A stretch of 64,000 bases of DNA, taken from positions 124,001 to 188,000 of the forward strand of contig CALULI010000002.1 of NCBI GenBank assembly GCA_944321455.1, read 5' to 3'. The position numbers and the translations under genes are program-made. The notes under the pieces were generated by a model. That model did no database searches. It saw only the letters and a list, made by a program, of their open reading frames with translations, and had not been told where the DNA came from. The DNA comes from an uncultured Eggerthellaceae bacterium. GTDB lineage: Bacteria > Actinomycetota > Coriobacteriia > Coriobacteriales > Eggerthellaceae. Shown in pieces: positions 45,521 to 55,524 of the stretch (the stretch's first letter is position 1; every line of letters begins with the position of its first letter).

Positions 45521-48361
45521 TTAGCAGGAAGCATCCGCAAGGATACGCTTCAAGAAGCGACCCGTATGGCTTTCTGGTGTTTGCGCAACTTCTTCAGGAG
45601 TGCCACACGCCACAATGCTGCCGCCGCCTGAGCCTCCTTCAGGACCAAGGTCAATCAGATAGTCTGCCGCCTTGATCATGTCCAGATTATGCTCAATAAC
45701 CAACACCGTGTTGCCCGAATCGACCAAACGCTGCAAAACTTCAAGTAATTGGCGAACATCGTCGAAATGCAAGCCTGTAGTTGGCTCGTCAAGAATATAG
45801 AAGGTGCGACCCGTCTGGCGGCGCTGCAGTTCGCTTGCTAACTTGACGCGCTGCGCTTCGCCACCTGACAAGGTGGTTGCTGGCTGACCAAGCCTGATGT
45901 AGCCCAAGCCAACATCGTGAAGTGTTTGAAGCTTGCGCTTGAGCGAAGGAATCTTGCCGAAGAATTCAAGCGCTTCATCAACGGTCATTTCAAGAACGTC
46001 ATAGACGTTCTTGCCGCGATACGTTACCTGCAAGGTTTCGCGATTGTAGCGCTTGCCTTCGCAGACTTCGCAATCAACGTAGACGTCAGGCAGGAAGTGC
46101 ATTTCAATCTTGATTTGGCCATCGCCTTTGCACGCTTCACAACGCCCTCCTGCAACGTTGAAGGAAAAACGTCCTGGCGCATAACCGCGCGCCTTACTTT
46201 CAGGCGTTGATGCAAACAGAGCGCGCACGTCATCCCACAGACCAATATAGGTTGCAGGATTGGAGCGCGGCGTGCGTCCAATAGGGCTCTGGTCAATGTT
46301 GATAACCTTGTCAATCAGATGAGCACCCGTGAGCTTTTTGAACGATCCCGTCTTTCGGTGGGCATGATTAACGGCATTTGCCAAGGCAGGTGCCAGCGTG
46401 TCAGTGACAAGGGACGATTTGCCCGATCCCGAAACGCCCGTCACCAATGTCAGGGTGCCCAGTGGAACCGAAACTGTCACGTTTTGCAAATTGTTTTCCG
46501 TAGCCCCTTTAAGGGTGATCGAACCGCGCGAGGGCTTGCGGCGCTGCTGTGGAATAGGAATACGCTTTTCACCACGGAGATACTGCGCCGTAAGTGATGT
46601 ACCTTTCTGCTCAATTTCTTCAGGGGTGCCTTGCGCAACCACTTCACCACCGTGTTCGCCAGCGCCAGGACCCATATCAATCACATAGTCGGCGCTGCGA
46701 ATGGTGTCTTCGTCGTGTTCAACCACAACAACGGTGTTGCCCAGATCGCGCAGATGTTCAAGTGTTGCAATCAGGCGTTCGTTATCGCGCTGATGAAGAC
46801 CAATGGATGGTTCGTCCAAGATGTAGAGCACGCCCATCAAACCAGCACCAATCTGCGTGGCAAGCCTGATGCGCTGTGCTTCACCTCCAGAAAGCGTTGC
46901 TGTTGCGCGCTCAAGCGTTAAATAATCAAGGCCAACATCCACCAGAAAGCGCAGACGTTGGCGAATTTCTTTCACAATAGGTTCGGCAATGATGCGCTCA
47001 TGGTCATTAAAGGTCAGACTCTCAAAAAAGCGCAGTGAATCATGAGCGCTCATCTCGCAGACCTCATGAATGTTTTTGCCTGCAACCGTAACCGCCAAAA
47101 TCATCGGATTTAAGCGCTTACCACCGCAGGTAGCGCACGGAATGATGGAAAAATAGCGCTCATAGCGCTGGCGCTGACGGTCAGACGATGCTTCCTTGTA
47201 GCGATGCATGACCGCCTCGCAAACGCCTTCCCATTCGATATACCAATAGGTCTCACGACCATCGACCGTCACGTAATCAACGCGGATCTTTTCGTTCTTC
47301 ACGCCATAGAGTAGAGCGCGCTGAACCTTTTTGGGAATGTCATACCAGGGAGTATCAGGATCCACGCCAAAATGAAGCAACACGGCCCTCATGACCTGAG
47401 GATAGTAATTGCCTGTGCGAAACGGCGCTACCGCCCCTTCGGTCAGCGAAAGGCTTTTATCAGGCACAACCAAGTCAGAGTCAACTTCTTCGCGTGATCC
47501 AATACCCAAACAATCAGGGCAGGCACCGTAGGGCGCGTTAAACGAAAAATCACGGGGCTGCAATTCGTTCATAGAAAAGCCGTGCTCAGGACAGGCCAAG
47601 GAAAGCGAATAGCGGTATTCGTGTTCGTTCTTTTCTGCATCAATGGTCTGAACCAACACCATCGAATCAGCCATCTTCGTTGCAAGCTCAACGGCCTCAG
47701 CAATACGACTGGTTGATTCTGCCTTCAAGGTCACACGATCAACTACCACTTCAATGGTGTGCTTAAAGTTCTTATCCAGCTTAAGAGGTTCGCCGCTTAA
47801 ACGCACAATTTCGCCATCAACGCGAACGCGCGAAAAGCCCTCTTTGGTCAAGTCAGCAAACAACTTGGTGAATTCGCCTTTGCGGCCAACGACCACGGGC
47901 GCCATGATAAGCGCGCGAAGCCCTTCACCTAAGGAAAGAATTTCGTCAGTCACCTGGTCAGTGGTTTGCGCTTTGATTTCACGGCCGCACTCAGGACAGT
48001 GAGGCACGCCGATACGCGCAAACAAAAGACGCAGGTAGTCATAGATTTCGGTAACCGTACCCACGGTAGAGCGTGGGTTTTTACTGGTAGTTTTCTGGTC
48101 AATTGAAACCGCAGGAGACAAGCCATCAATCGAATCAAGATCGGGCTTGCTCATCTGGCCTAAAAATTGGCGGGCATAGCTTGAAAGACTCTCAACGTAG
48201 CGCCTCTGCCCTTCTGCATAAATGGTGTCAAAAGCCAGCGAACTTTTGCCGGATCCCGAAAGTCCCGTAATAACCACCAGTTTGTCACGGGGAATATCTA
48301 TATCAACGTTTTTCAGATTATGTTCGCGGGCACCTCTGATAGAGATAGCTGTTTGCGCCAT
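45521..48361 (-). CDS. uvrA: Excinuclease ABC subunit A
   Basis: Damage-sensing ATPase of nucleotide excision repair, 946 aa. Two ABC modules: Walker [15 protein letters not shown] near 33-46 and [14 protein letters not shown] near 640. Two signature motifs [18 protein letters not shown]. Zinc fingers with CPECGREI near 121, CPDCLG and CEACKGDG. Length and order are standard. UvrB is encoded elsewhere in the window. Confidence 0.98.
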   Translation of the reverse strand: MAQTAISIRGAREHNLKNVDIDIPRDKLVVITGLSGSGKSSLAFDTIYAEGQRRYVESLSSYARQFLGQMSKPDLDSIDGLSPAVSIDQKTTSKNPRSTVGTVTEIYDYLRLLFARIGVPHCPECGREIKAQTTDQVTDEILSLGEGLRALIMAPVVVGRKGEFTKLFADLTKEGFSRVRVDGEIVRLSGEPLKLDKNFKHTIEVVVDRVTLKAESTSRIAEAVELATKMADSMVLVQTIDAEKNEHEYRYSLSLACPEHGFSMNELQPRDFSFNAPYGACPDCLGIGSREEVDSDLVVPDKSLSLTEGAVAPFRTGNYYPQVMRAVLLHFGVDPDTPWYDIPKKVQRALLYGVKNEKIRVDYVTVDGRETYWYIEWEGVCEAVMHRYKEASSDRQRQRYERYFSIIPCATCGGKRLNPMILAVTVAGKNIHEVCEMSAHDSLRFFESLTFNDHERIIAEPIVKEIRQRLRFLVDVGLDYLTLERATATLSGGEAQRIRLATQIGAGLMGVLYILDEPSIGLHQRDNERLIATLEHLRDLGNTVVVVEHDEDTIRSADYVIDMGPGAGEHGGEVVAQGTPEEIEQKGTSLTAQYLRGEKRIPIPQQRRKPSRGSITLKGATENNLQNVTVSVPLGTLTLVTGVSGSGKSSLVTDTLAPALANAVNHAHRKTGSFKKLTGAHLIDKVINIDQSPIGRTPRSNPATYIGLWDDVRALFASTPESKARGYAPGRFSFNVAGGRCEACKGDGQIKIEMHFLPDVYVDCEVCEGKRYNRETLQVTYRGKNVYDVLEMTVDEALEFFGKIPSLKRKLQTLHDVGLGYIRLGQPATTLSGGEAQRVKLASELQRRQTGRTFYILDEPTTGLHFDDVRQLLEVLQRLVDSGNTVLVIEHNLDMIKAADYLIDLGPEGGSGGGSIVACGTPEEVAQTPESHTGRFLKRILADASC

Positions 48362-48553
48362 ACAACCTCACAACCTTTTATTGAAAAATCACAACCTTAG
48401 ATGATAGCTCAGTTTGAAATACTTGGACATTTTGCCAACGTAATTTCATAGACTTGCAAGGATTTTGAAAGGTTTATAAAAGGCGCTGAACCGCACGTGA
48501 GGATATTGATTTGCACGCGGAGGTCCTCCCGCAAGAAGCGCAGATTATACCGC

Positions 48554-49567
48554 CTACCCGCGTGGATGAGTTTGATGATGGACGGTTTTTAAGTGATCAG
48601 GCGTCAAATGCGTATAGATTTGCGTTGTTGATAAGCTGGCATGACCCAACATCTCTTGCACACTACGCATATCAACGCCTCCCGCTAAAAGGTCGGTAGC
48701 AAACGTATGGCGCATCACATGAGGTGTGAGCGATTCGTCTAACCCAGCCCGCCTGAGTGCTTCTTTAAACACAAGACGAATAGCATTAGTGTTCATCTGG
48801 TTACCGCGTGTTGAAAGAAAAACATACGCAGGCGAAGAAGAGTTTGCTAATTGTGGTCGCGCCAGCGTGCAGTACTGTTCCAGCAAAACAACCGCACGAT
48901 CATGAAGAGGAATCATGCGCTCCTTGTCTCCCTTACCAATAACGCGAACAAGAGCTGCCCTAAGATCAAGGCGATCAAGGGTAAGTGTTGAAACTTCTGC
49001 TACACGAAGGCCGCAGGCATAGAGCAACTCAAGCAATGCGGTATTGCGCAGGTCAACCGCGGACGGTTGATCGCTTTCGTTGGTGTTGTCTTCGTTGGTG
49101 CTGTCTTCGTTAGTGTTGCCTTCGTTGTTCGTATTTCCCTTGTTGTCTGGCATGAACGCATTAAGAAGGCGCTCCATATCGTCATGGCCAATTACTCGTG
49201 GAAGGGTCTGCGGGAGCTTTGGACCCTGGATCAATTCGGCAGGGTTAGTGTCACACACCCCTTCAAGATTGAGCCACTGATAGAACGCCCGCAGCGCACT
49301 TAAATGCGTATTGATGGTTCGGCGCGCATAGCCTGCTTGATCAAGGTACCCCATATAGAGGCGGAGCTGATTGTGCTTGAGTGTTAAAGGGTTTTTGTGC
49401 TGATCAACACACCACCGAATAAACGCCTGAAGATTGGTGCGGTAGCCGTGCAGCGTATGAGGCGAATTGTTGCGTTCAACACGACGCATTTCCACAAAGC
49501 CATCAATAAGGTCATATCCCTTTTGAAGTTCTTCGCGTTGCTGTGGTGTTAGGTTTTCTAAATCCAC
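48554..49567 (-). CDS. XerC/XerD-type tyrosine recombinase
   Basis: Site-specific recombinase, probably resolving chromosome dimers. N-terminal SAM-like core-binding domain (about 18-110), then the catalytic domain with R188 (CGLRVAEV), K212 (GKGDKER), H283/R286 (HVMRHTFA), H309 (LGHASLSTTQ) and nucleophile Y318. Between the two domains lies an unusual Asn/Thr/Glu/Asp-rich insert (about 142-168) made of pentapeptide repeats. Start GTG 49567 overlaps the trmFO stop by 10 nt. Context (trmFO, dprA, comM) favours XerC; XerD is possible. Confidence 0.88.
   Translation of the reverse strand: MDLENLTPQQREELQKGYDLIDGFVEMRRVERNNSPHTLHGYRTNLQAFIRWCVDQHKNPLTLKHNQLRLYMGYLDQAGYARRTINTHLSALRAFYQWLNLEGVCDTNPAELIQGPKLPQTLPRVIGHDDMERLLNAFMPDNKGNTNNEGNTNEDSTNEDNTNESDQPSAVDLRNTALLELLYACGLRVAEVSTLTLDRLDLRAALVRVIGKGDKERMIPLHDRAVVLLEQYCTLARPQLANSSSPAYVFLSTRGNQMNTNAIRLVFKEALRRAGLDESLTPHVMRHTFATDLLAGGVDMRSVQEMLGHASLSTTQIYTHLTPDHLKTVHHQTHPRG
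49064..49144 (-). repeat. 15-bp tandem repeats inside the xerC-like gene
   Basis: Imperfect 15-bp units (minus strand, about AACGAAGACAACACC) encode NEGNT, NEDST, NEDNT and NESDQ in a row. The units preserve the frame, so copy number can change without loss of function. Located in the linker between recombinase domains. Confidence 0.75.
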
Positions 49568-50976
49568 GCTGTCCTCCCCTCACTGAGAGGAGCAATTCCT
49601 TGTTTTTCTGCGTATTCATCAATAGCAGCTTTGCCTCGTTGCGCATACGCTGCATAACGCTGCTTTTTGTTGCGAATAGGCGTTTCAAGCGGTTGAGCAA
49701 TACCAAAGTTGACATGCATAGGTTGGTAGTCTGTGGTCTGGGGGTTGGTTGCATAGGCAAGCAAAGACCCCAAAGCTGTTTCAACAGGAAGAGGCTCAAA
49801 CGTTTTGCCTGAAAGCGCTGCGTCTACCCCTAATGAAGCCACTAAACCACTCGCGATTGCTTCCGTATAGCCTTCCGTACCGCTAACCTGCCCTGCCACA
49901 AAAACAGGAACAGCAATCGACGCATCCTTAAGCCGCAAATCAGCCGACAAGAGCACAGGAGCATTAAGAAACGTGTTGCGATGCATAACGCCATAGCGGG
50001 CAAATTCAGCATGCTCCAAACCAGGAATCATGCGAAATACGCGACGTTGCTCTGGAAATGTCAAGTTCGTTTGAAAGCCCACCAAGTTATAACTTTGCTT
50101 GTGAGCATCCTCAGCACGCAATTGCACCACCGCCCAAGGACGACGATAAGTGCGAGGATCAATCAAACCAACCGGCTTTAAAGGACCAAAGCGCGGCGCA
50201 TCCAAACCCTTGCGAGCAATTTCTTCAATGGGCTGACAAGCTTGAAAAAGATCCTTTGTTTCGAAATCTTTTTTGATCACGCATTCAGCATTGATGAGCG
50301 CATCAATAAAGCGCTCGTACTCTTCTTGGTTAAGAGGCGCATTGAGATAGTCACCTTCTGCACCTTGTTCATAGCGGCTCTGCGAAAACACACAATCAAA
50401 ATCAAGAGAGTCGGTATACACAATAGGCGCTGCAGCATCATAAAACGAAAGTTGTTCATGACCCGTCAGGCGTTGCAAACTTTGAGCAAGCGTATCGGAG
50501 GTCAAGGGACCTGATGCCACAATAAGAGCATCTGATGCATCAGAGAGCACCGTTGCCTCTTCATGATCAGGTTCGCGCAGAACAAGCTTTCCTTCGGGCG
50601 TAATATCGCACACTTCCGCAACCACACGATCAATCAAAGGATGATCATCAATTGCTGCGGTAATACGCTCTGAAAAGATCTCTCTATCTACGGCAAGAGC
50701 ACCGCCTGCTGGTACCGCAGCATCGAACGCCTCGCACAAAAGATACGATCCCAATCTCGTAAGTTCATACTTAAGCATTCCTGCAGCACTATCACTCTTG
50801 AGTGATTTGAGCGAATTGGAACACACTAGTTCTGCACAGCGATCACTCACATGAACATCAGTTGACACAAACGGCCGCATCTCAAAAAGACGAACGCGAT
50901 ACCCACGGTGCGCCAGCTGCAACGCCGCTTCCGATCCCGCTAAACCCGCTCCAATAATGTCAACTCGTGCGCTCAA
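49558..50976 (-). CDS. trmFO: Methylenetetrahydrofolate-tRNA-(uracil-5-)-methyltransferase TrmFO
   Basis: Folate-dependent formation of m5U54 in tRNA T-loops. 472 aa with the N-terminal FAD motif IIGAGLAGSEAALQLA, the family segments FEMRP, ELVCSNSLKS, and a C-terminal GQVSGTEGYTE. It starts at TTG 50976 with AAGGAG. It lies between dprA and xerC, as in many Gram-positives. Confidence 0.95.
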   Translation of the reverse strand: MSARVDIIGAGLAGSEAALQLAHRGYRVRLFEMRPFVSTDVHVSDRCAELVCSNSLKSLKSDSAAGMLKYELTRLGSYLLCEAFDAAVPAGGALAVDREIFSERITAAIDDHPLIDRVVAEVCDITPEGKLVLREPDHEEATVLSDASDALIVASGPLTSDTLAQSLQRLTGHEQLSFYDAAAPIVYTDSLDFDCVFSQSRYEQGAEGDYLNAPLNQEEYERFIDALINAECVIKKDFETKDLFQACQPIEEIARKGLDAPRFGPLKPVGLIDPRTYRRPWAVVQLRAEDAHKQSYNLVGFQTNLTFPEQRRVFRMIPGLEHAEFARYGVMHRNTFLNAPVLLSADLRLKDASIAVPVFVAGQVSGTEGYTEAIASGLVASLGVDAALSGKTFEPLPVETALGSLLAYATNPQTTDYQPMHVNFGIAQPLETPIRNKKQRYAAYAQRGKAAIDEYAEKQGIAPLSEGRTAWI

Positions 50977-50988
50977 AGAGGCTCCTTA

Positions 50989-51951
50989 CTATACGCTGTG
51001 CGCTGGACCGTAGCGACCATCAGGATAGCGTTCTACAAGACCAGCCTGCTCAAACTGAGCAATTTTTGTCATTACCCATGGTAGCGTATCCTGATTGTTC
51101 TTTGATGACCACTCATACGTCAGAAGCTCCTCCAAACGCATAGGATTTGCATACAGCGCTTCAAGAACTTCATCGGCCAGAAGAGTTTCGCGGGAGAAAT
51201 CCTGAATTTTCAAGGTTCCAAATAAAGCAGCTACGTTGTCAGCAAATACCTCTTTGTCAATGATGGGAGTTGCGCCCTGATAGATGAGACGATTTGCCCC
51301 TGCCGAAGTGGGCGAAGAAATAGATCCTGGCACTGCCCACACATCGCGGTTGATAGCAAGTGCATCATCAGCAGTTGAAAAGGTTCCTGACGGCAACCCC
51401 GCTTCAACAATGAGTACCGCACGCGCCAAACCCGCAATAATCCTATTGCGCGCCCGAAAGGTATACGGCAGCGGAGGGAAATCCCAATGGCGCTCCGATA
51501 TAACGGCACCATGGTTGTTTATTACCTCCTGAAAAAGATTGCGATTTGCTTCTGGATAGAGCTGATCACAACCCCCGCCCAGCACCACGACTGTCTTGCC
51601 CGATGCTGCAAGCGATCCTCTATGCGCCTGCGCATCGCAACCCAGGGCCCCTCCCGAAATAACAACAACTCCTTGCGCTGCAGCTTCCGAGGCAAACTCA
51701 TACGCTGCTGATTGCCCGTAAGGCGTTGCGCGACGGGCGCCAATAATGGCAAGTCCTCTTTGTGCGAGTGCTTCTTTGTTGCCAATGCCATAAATCACCG
51801 CAGGCGGATGATCTATTTCAGTCAGAGAATCAGGATAGTCACTTGATCCTCTCACAATTTCAAACCGTGGTCCCTCAAGCTTTTCAACTGATAAGGGTTT
51901 GTAGCGTTTCTTGTGAAGCGCTTTTGCTTGTGCGGGCGTAAGATCACTCAC
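50989..51951 (-). CDS. dprA: DNA processing protein DprA/Smf
   Basis: Loads RecA on incoming single-stranded DNA in transformation. 320 aa. The Rossmann-like core has IIGARRATPYG, SGGALGCDAQAHRG and GGGCDQLYP motifs plus SGTFSTADDAL. A winged-helix-like C-terminal domain (~255-320) is present. The N-terminal helical domain is short. Start overlaps the comM stop (ATGA). A full competence set is not visible in this window. Confidence 0.93.
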   Translation of the reverse strand: MSDLTPAQAKALHKKRYKPLSVEKLEGPRFEIVRGSSDYPDSLTEIDHPPAVIYGIGNKEALAQRGLAIIGARRATPYGQSAAYEFASEAAAQGVVVISGGALGCDAQAHRGSLAASGKTVVVLGGGCDQLYPEANRNLFQEVINNHGAVISERHWDFPPLPYTFRARNRIIAGLARAVLIVEAGLPSGTFSTADDALAINRDVWAVPGSISSPTSAGANRLIYQGATPIIDKEVFADNVAALFGTLKIQDFSRETLLADEVLEALYANPMRLEELLTYEWSSKNNQDTLPWVMTKIAQFEQAGLVERYPDGRYGPAHSV

Positions 51952-53444
51952 AGCCCATCACCTCCCCTAAAGCGAAGCAACAATGCTTCCGAAAGATGCT
52001 CAAGGCTGCTTTGGTTTTCTTGGTCAATATCAGCAATAGTCCGCGTAATAGAGAGCACTTTGATGATGGAGCGCGCACTTAAATGGTGCACCTGAGCATA
52101 GCTTTCCAAAAAAGAGGTTGCATCGTGAGCTAACTGACAACAGGCAAGAGCATCACTTAACCGCGATGCACCCTGACCTGGACGTCTACCCTGAGATGCG
52201 GCAAACGCTTGAGCCTTTTGCACACCCTGAGCTAACTCGTCTGAGGTTTTACCTGCCGCTTTCGTAAGCAAGTCATGATGCGATGCGCGGTAAACATCAA
52301 CCTGTATATCAACACGATCAAGCAGCGGCCCACCAATGCGGTTCTGATACGTTTGAATCTGATGGGGCGAACAGCTGCATTCATGATCAGGATCCCCGTA
52401 ATAGCCGCACGGACAGGGATTCATGGCAGCTACCAAAATAAAATGAGCAGGCATTTCATAGGTGCCGTCAGCGCGCGTAATACGCACCACTCCTTCTTCA
52501 AGAGGTTGACGCAGCTGCTGTAGGACAGAGGGCTTGAATTCGGGAAATTCATCAAGCATCAAGACCCCATTGTGCGCAAGAGAAATTTCTCCAGGCCTCA
52601 CGGGGGTTCCACCCCCAATTAAGCCCGCCGAAGAGGCGCTATGGTGTGGCATGCGAAAAGGCCGCCGTCCTGCCAAAATAGCGCTTATTTCGCCGCCCAC
52701 AACCGAATGAATGAGCGCCGCTTCAAGACGTCGTTGTTGCGAAAGCGGCGGCAAAATACTGGCAAAGCAGCGCGCAAGCATTGTTTTGCCCGACCCTGGT
52801 GGTCCTACCATAATGATGCCGTGCTCGCCCGCTGCAGCCACCTGCAGCGCACGCTTGGCACCCTCATGACCATACACATCACCAAAATCAGCGCCATGAG
52901 AAGCGGAAGGGTTGATGTCCTTTTTCACCAGTGTTAGGCCATCGGTATAGCGAAAACGACTTAAACGATCCGCAACAAACGTATCAATTCCCTTCATGGC
53001 AACGAGGCCACCACCATATGATCCCGTTATAAGACGAAGGTTATACTTTTGCGCACAGAACTGGTAGGCAAGCATTCCCGTAACGCTTGATATGGTTCCT
53101 TCCAGCGAAAGCTCACCAATAATGAGGGCATCTTTTACCACCGAAGGATCAATCTGTCCCGTTGCAACCAAGAGCGCAAGCGCAATAGGAAGATCAAACC
53201 CTGATCCTGTTTTGCGAAGTGATCCTGGCGCAAGATTAACCACAATTTTGTCATTGGGCATACGAAACCCGCAGGAGCGCAAGGCTGCCTTTACACGTTC
53301 ACGCGATTCCTGAATGGCTGCATCAGGCATACCAACAATAGAAAATGAAGGAATCCCGCTTGAAATCACCACTTCAACCGTAACAGGAAGCGCAACAACC
53401 CCTCTGATTGTTGCGCTTTGAACCGTACACATTTGATAGGCCAT
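51948..53444 (-). CDS. comM: YifB/ComM family magnesium chelatase-like ATPase
   Basis: Hexameric branch-migration helicase role has been shown for ComM in natural transformation. About 498 aa. An N-terminal Lon-protease-like fold (VEVVISSGIPSFSIVGMPD), an AAA domain with Walker A GPPGSGKT and Walker B LMLDEFPE, the MNPCPCGYYGD cysteine segment, and a C-terminal helical domain. I chose ATG 53444; a TTG just before it is possible. It lies between yraN and dprA, the usual order. Confidence 0.93.
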   Translation of the reverse strand: MAYQMCTVQSATIRGVVALPVTVEVVISSGIPSFSIVGMPDAAIQESRERVKAALRSCGFRMPNDKIVVNLAPGSLRKTGSGFDLPIALALLVATGQIDPSVVKDALIIGELSLEGTISSVTGMLAYQFCAQKYNLRLITGSYGGGLVAMKGIDTFVADRLSRFRYTDGLTLVKKDINPSASHGADFGDVYGHEGAKRALQVAAAGEHGIIMVGPPGSGKTMLARCFASILPPLSQQRRLEAALIHSVVGGEISAILAGRRPFRMPHHSASSAGLIGGGTPVRPGEISLAHNGVLMLDEFPEFKPSVLQQLRQPLEEGVVRITRADGTYEMPAHFILVAAMNPCPCGYYGDPDHECSCSPHQIQTYQNRIGGPLLDRVDIQVDVYRASHHDLLTKAAGKTSDELAQGVQKAQAFAASQGRRPGQGASRLSDALACCQLAHDATSFLESYAQVHHLSARSIIKVLSITRTIADIDQENQSSLEHLSEALLLRFRGGDGL

Positions 53445-53450
53445 CAAAAC

Positions 53451-53942
53451 CTACTCTCCGCCAAATGCGTTGACGTGATAGCGCAAAAAGGCGCGCGTAG
53501 GACTTACCACAAGAATTGAAATAACATCAAAGCGAACACGAAAATCAACATAGTCAGTAGTTTGCAAATAGCACGCTGCTATCTTTTCGTAGCGATCCCG
53601 CTTTGCAGGCGTTATCGCTTCTTCGGGAAAGCCCTTTTCCACCCCACGACGCGTCTTAACCTCAACAAAGCACAGTGTTGATTCATCGCGCGCAATAATG
53701 TCTGCCTCCCCCGCAAAGCAGGTCCAATTTTGTTCCAAAATTTCAAGGCCTTTTCGTTTAAGGAAATTCACGGCGGCCGCTTCGCCCCTGCGCCCCAAAT
53801 CTTTTGGTGAAAGATCTGAAGTTGCGGCCGCCGAAGAAGTTGGATGTTCTGGATTGTTGAGTGGCACCTTTCCATCCGTACCTTCTAATGCCGAAGTGGC
53901 ATGTGATGTGTTCTTTTCTAAAAGAGCAGTAGCGTTTTCCAT
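53451..53942 (-). CDS. YraN/UPF0102 family endonuclease-like protein
   Basis: 163 aa. The core (from about 47) has the family order GRRGEAAAVNFLKRKG, NWTCFAGEADIIARDE, CFVEVKTRRG: the E-x-D...E-x-K pattern of restriction-like nucleases. The first ~45 residues are an added Ser/Thr/Ala-rich extension. The start has GGGGG at a good distance. Function in bacteria is unclear. Confidence 0.88.
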   Translation of the reverse strand: MENATALLEKNTSHATSALEGTDGKVPLNNPEHPTSSAAATSDLSPKDLGRRGEAAAVNFLKRKGLEILEQNWTCFAGEADIIARDESTLCFVEVKTRRGVEKGFPEEAITPAKRDRYEKIAACYLQTTDYVDFRVRFDVISILVVSPTRAFLRYHVNAFGGE

Positions 53943-54040
53943 ACGTAGCCCCCTTTCCTCATACTCAAGATTAAGGAGAGGAGTTGAAACTAAATTGAAC
54001 GCAATTGGAAATTAAGTTGAAAGAAAGTTGAAATGGCACC

Positions 54041-54823
54041 CTAAAAAAGGCGCTCCTGCATGAAGTTGGTACAAAATGACTTGCGATGAATGGGAGTGAG
54101 GCCTTTTTCTTCAATGGCCTTACGATGAGCGGCGCTGCCATATCCTTTTGAAGAGGCAAAATCATACCCAGGGTATTCTTTGTCGTATTCAACCATCATG
54201 GCATCACGGGTTGTTTTAGCAATAAGCGATGCAGCAGCAATGGAGGCACATTTCGCATCACCCTTAACAATGTTGGTTTCGCGCGAATCAAAATGAAGCG
54301 GATTGCCGTCAAGAAGAATGCGCTCAGGAATAATTCCTTGCGCTTCGATCTGTTTGACCACCTCAGAAAATGCCTTTCGCAGACAAGCCGCCATTCCATG
54401 ATCATCAATGCTGGCAGGCTCAATGCTATACACCGCCCATGCACGAGCCACCTTCTTTATTTCTTGTGCAATAGAAGCGCGCTTTGCCTCTGGAACCTGC
54501 TTAGAATCGTTCAATCCTTCAAGATAGGTAACGGAATCATCAAACACTACCGCCGCAACCGTTAAAGGTCCCGCCAGCGGTCCGCGACCCACTTCATCAA
54601 GACCAACCGCGCATGCGCCGTCTATCAGCGAACGTTCAAATGAAAACAAGCCGCATACGCGATCACGTTCAGCCTTTTCCTCATCAAGACGATGGCGGGC
54701 GCTTTTCAGTGCCTGCTGAACACCCTTGCGCGTATCTGCAATAAGAGAGCGCTCAAGCACGGCAAACTCTTCTTCGTCTGCACTGCGCAGGCGCTTTTGT
54801 ATGTCAGCAACGGTCTGCGTCAT
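54041..54823 (-). CDS. rnhB: Ribonuclease HII
   Basis: Removes ribonucleotides from DNA. The catalytic core begins near 70 with CAVGLDEVGRGPLAGP (Asp-Glu pair), then ILLDGNPL and KGDAKCASIAAAS, giving the DEDD set. About 70 residues of helical extension precede the core, as in some Bacillus-type enzymes. I prefer ATG 54823 (GGAG 9 nt upstream) over the TTG at 54838. The 98 bp to yraN are AT-rich with repeated TTTCAAC motifs and no gene. Confidence 0.93.
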   Translation of the reverse strand: MTQTVADIQKRLRSADEEEFAVLERSLIADTRKGVQQALKSARHRLDEEKAERDRVCGLFSFERSLIDGACAVGLDEVGRGPLAGPLTVAAVVFDDSVTYLEGLNDSKQVPEAKRASIAQEIKKVARAWAVYSIEPASIDDHGMAACLRKAFSEVVKQIEAQGIIPERILLDGNPLHFDSRETNIVKGDAKCASIAAASLIAKTTRDAMMVEYDKEYPGYDFASSKGYGSAAHRKAIEEKGLTPIHRKSFCTNFMQERLF

Positions 54824-54870
54824 CCCCATCGTCTCCAAAACAATTCGTTTCTAAAACGGTTTCTAAAAAC

Positions 54871-54899
54871 AAAAAGGGCACGATACAAACCGTGCCCTT
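54871..54899 (-). terminator. Terminator of rplS
   Basis: On the minus strand AAGGGCACG, an 8-nt loop and CGTGCCCTT are followed by TTTGTTTTTAG. It lies about 22 bp after the rplS stop. Confidence 0.88.
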
Positions 54900-54920
54900 G
54901 CGAAGTCATTGTTCAAAAAA

Positions 54921-55265
54921 TTAGAATGCCTTTTCCTTGATCTTAGCAGCCTTGCCCACCTTATCACGGAGATAGTAGAGCTTAGCGCGGTTAACGTCGC
55001 CGCGACGAACTACTTCGATCTTTTCAATCTTTGGTGAATGTACAGGGAAGGTACGCTCTACACCAACGGAGAAGCTGATCTTGCGAACAGTGAAGGTCTC
55101 ACGATTGGAAGCACCATGACGACGGATAACATCGCCCTGGAATACCTGGATACGCTCGCGGTTGCCTTCCTTAATGCGATAGTGCACCTTTACGTTGTCA
55201 CCTACGTTGAAATCGGCAACGTCAGGATTGATTTGCTGTTGTTCAATTGCGCGGATAATATCCAT
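54921..55265 (-). CDS. rplS: 50S ribosomal protein L19
   Basis: 114 aa, full length. Shows [29 protein letters not shown] and the conserved [21 protein letters not shown]. It has its own strong promoter and terminator, so it is monocistronic although followed by rnhB as in many genomes (lepB, often between, is absent). Confidence 0.97.
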   Translation of the reverse strand: MDIIRAIEQQQINPDVADFNVGDNVKVHYRIKEGNRERIQVFQGDVIRRHGASNRETFTVRKISFSVGVERTFPVHSPKIEKIEVVRRGDVNRAKLYYLRDKVGKAAKIKEKAF

Positions 55266-55332
55266 GGTTCCTGTTCCTTCTATATTCTCAAAACTTAGTT
55301 ATAAGTATCAGATGTCAGAGACACAGCTGGTT

Positions 55333-55361
55333 ATTATACGGTTGCAGAAGGATCAGTGCAA
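55333..55361 (-). promoter_or_regulatory. Promoter of rplS
   Basis: -35 TTGCAC (55361-55356) and a perfect -10 TATAAT (55338-55333) on the minus strand are 17 bp apart. The start codon is 68 bp downstream of the -10. Confidence 0.85.
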
Positions 55362-55388
55362 GGGGTAAAAATAAGTTTCATTCATAAT

Positions 55389-55430
55389 TTGTACAGATTG
55401 TGAATTATCCCCTACGGGATTTCTGTACAA
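55389..55430. other. Palindromic element upstream of the rplS promoter
   Basis: TTGTACAG (55389-55396) and CTGTACAA (55423-55430) form an inverted repeat. Inside lies a second one, ATCCC-CTAC-GGGAT (55407-55420). There is no T-run on either side, so it is not a typical terminator. It could be an operator or a weak azlD 3' hairpin. Confidence 0.5.
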
Positions 55431-55445
55431 CCATTGCTCAAAATT

Positions 55446-55511
55446 TGTGCAGTAGCAGTTTGAACTTCGCTTTGTCTCTGCGCAACCCCTGCTCAACCTT
55501 CGCTTGATCTC
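55446..55511. repeat. Two-copy 33-bp degenerate tandem repeat after azlD
   Basis: Units at 55446-55478 and 55479-55511 share TG(T/C)GCA at the start, CTTCGCTT in the middle and (G)TCTC at the end. They lie just beyond the azlD stop codon. Confidence 0.6.
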
Positions 55512-55524
55512 TCTACAGCCTCTA

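Noticed and set aside
48500-48560. Attachment site of a mobile element next to the xerC-like gene
   Set aside because: The GGAGG/CCTCC palindrome is short, and the recombinase sits in its conserved housekeeping operon without element genes around it.
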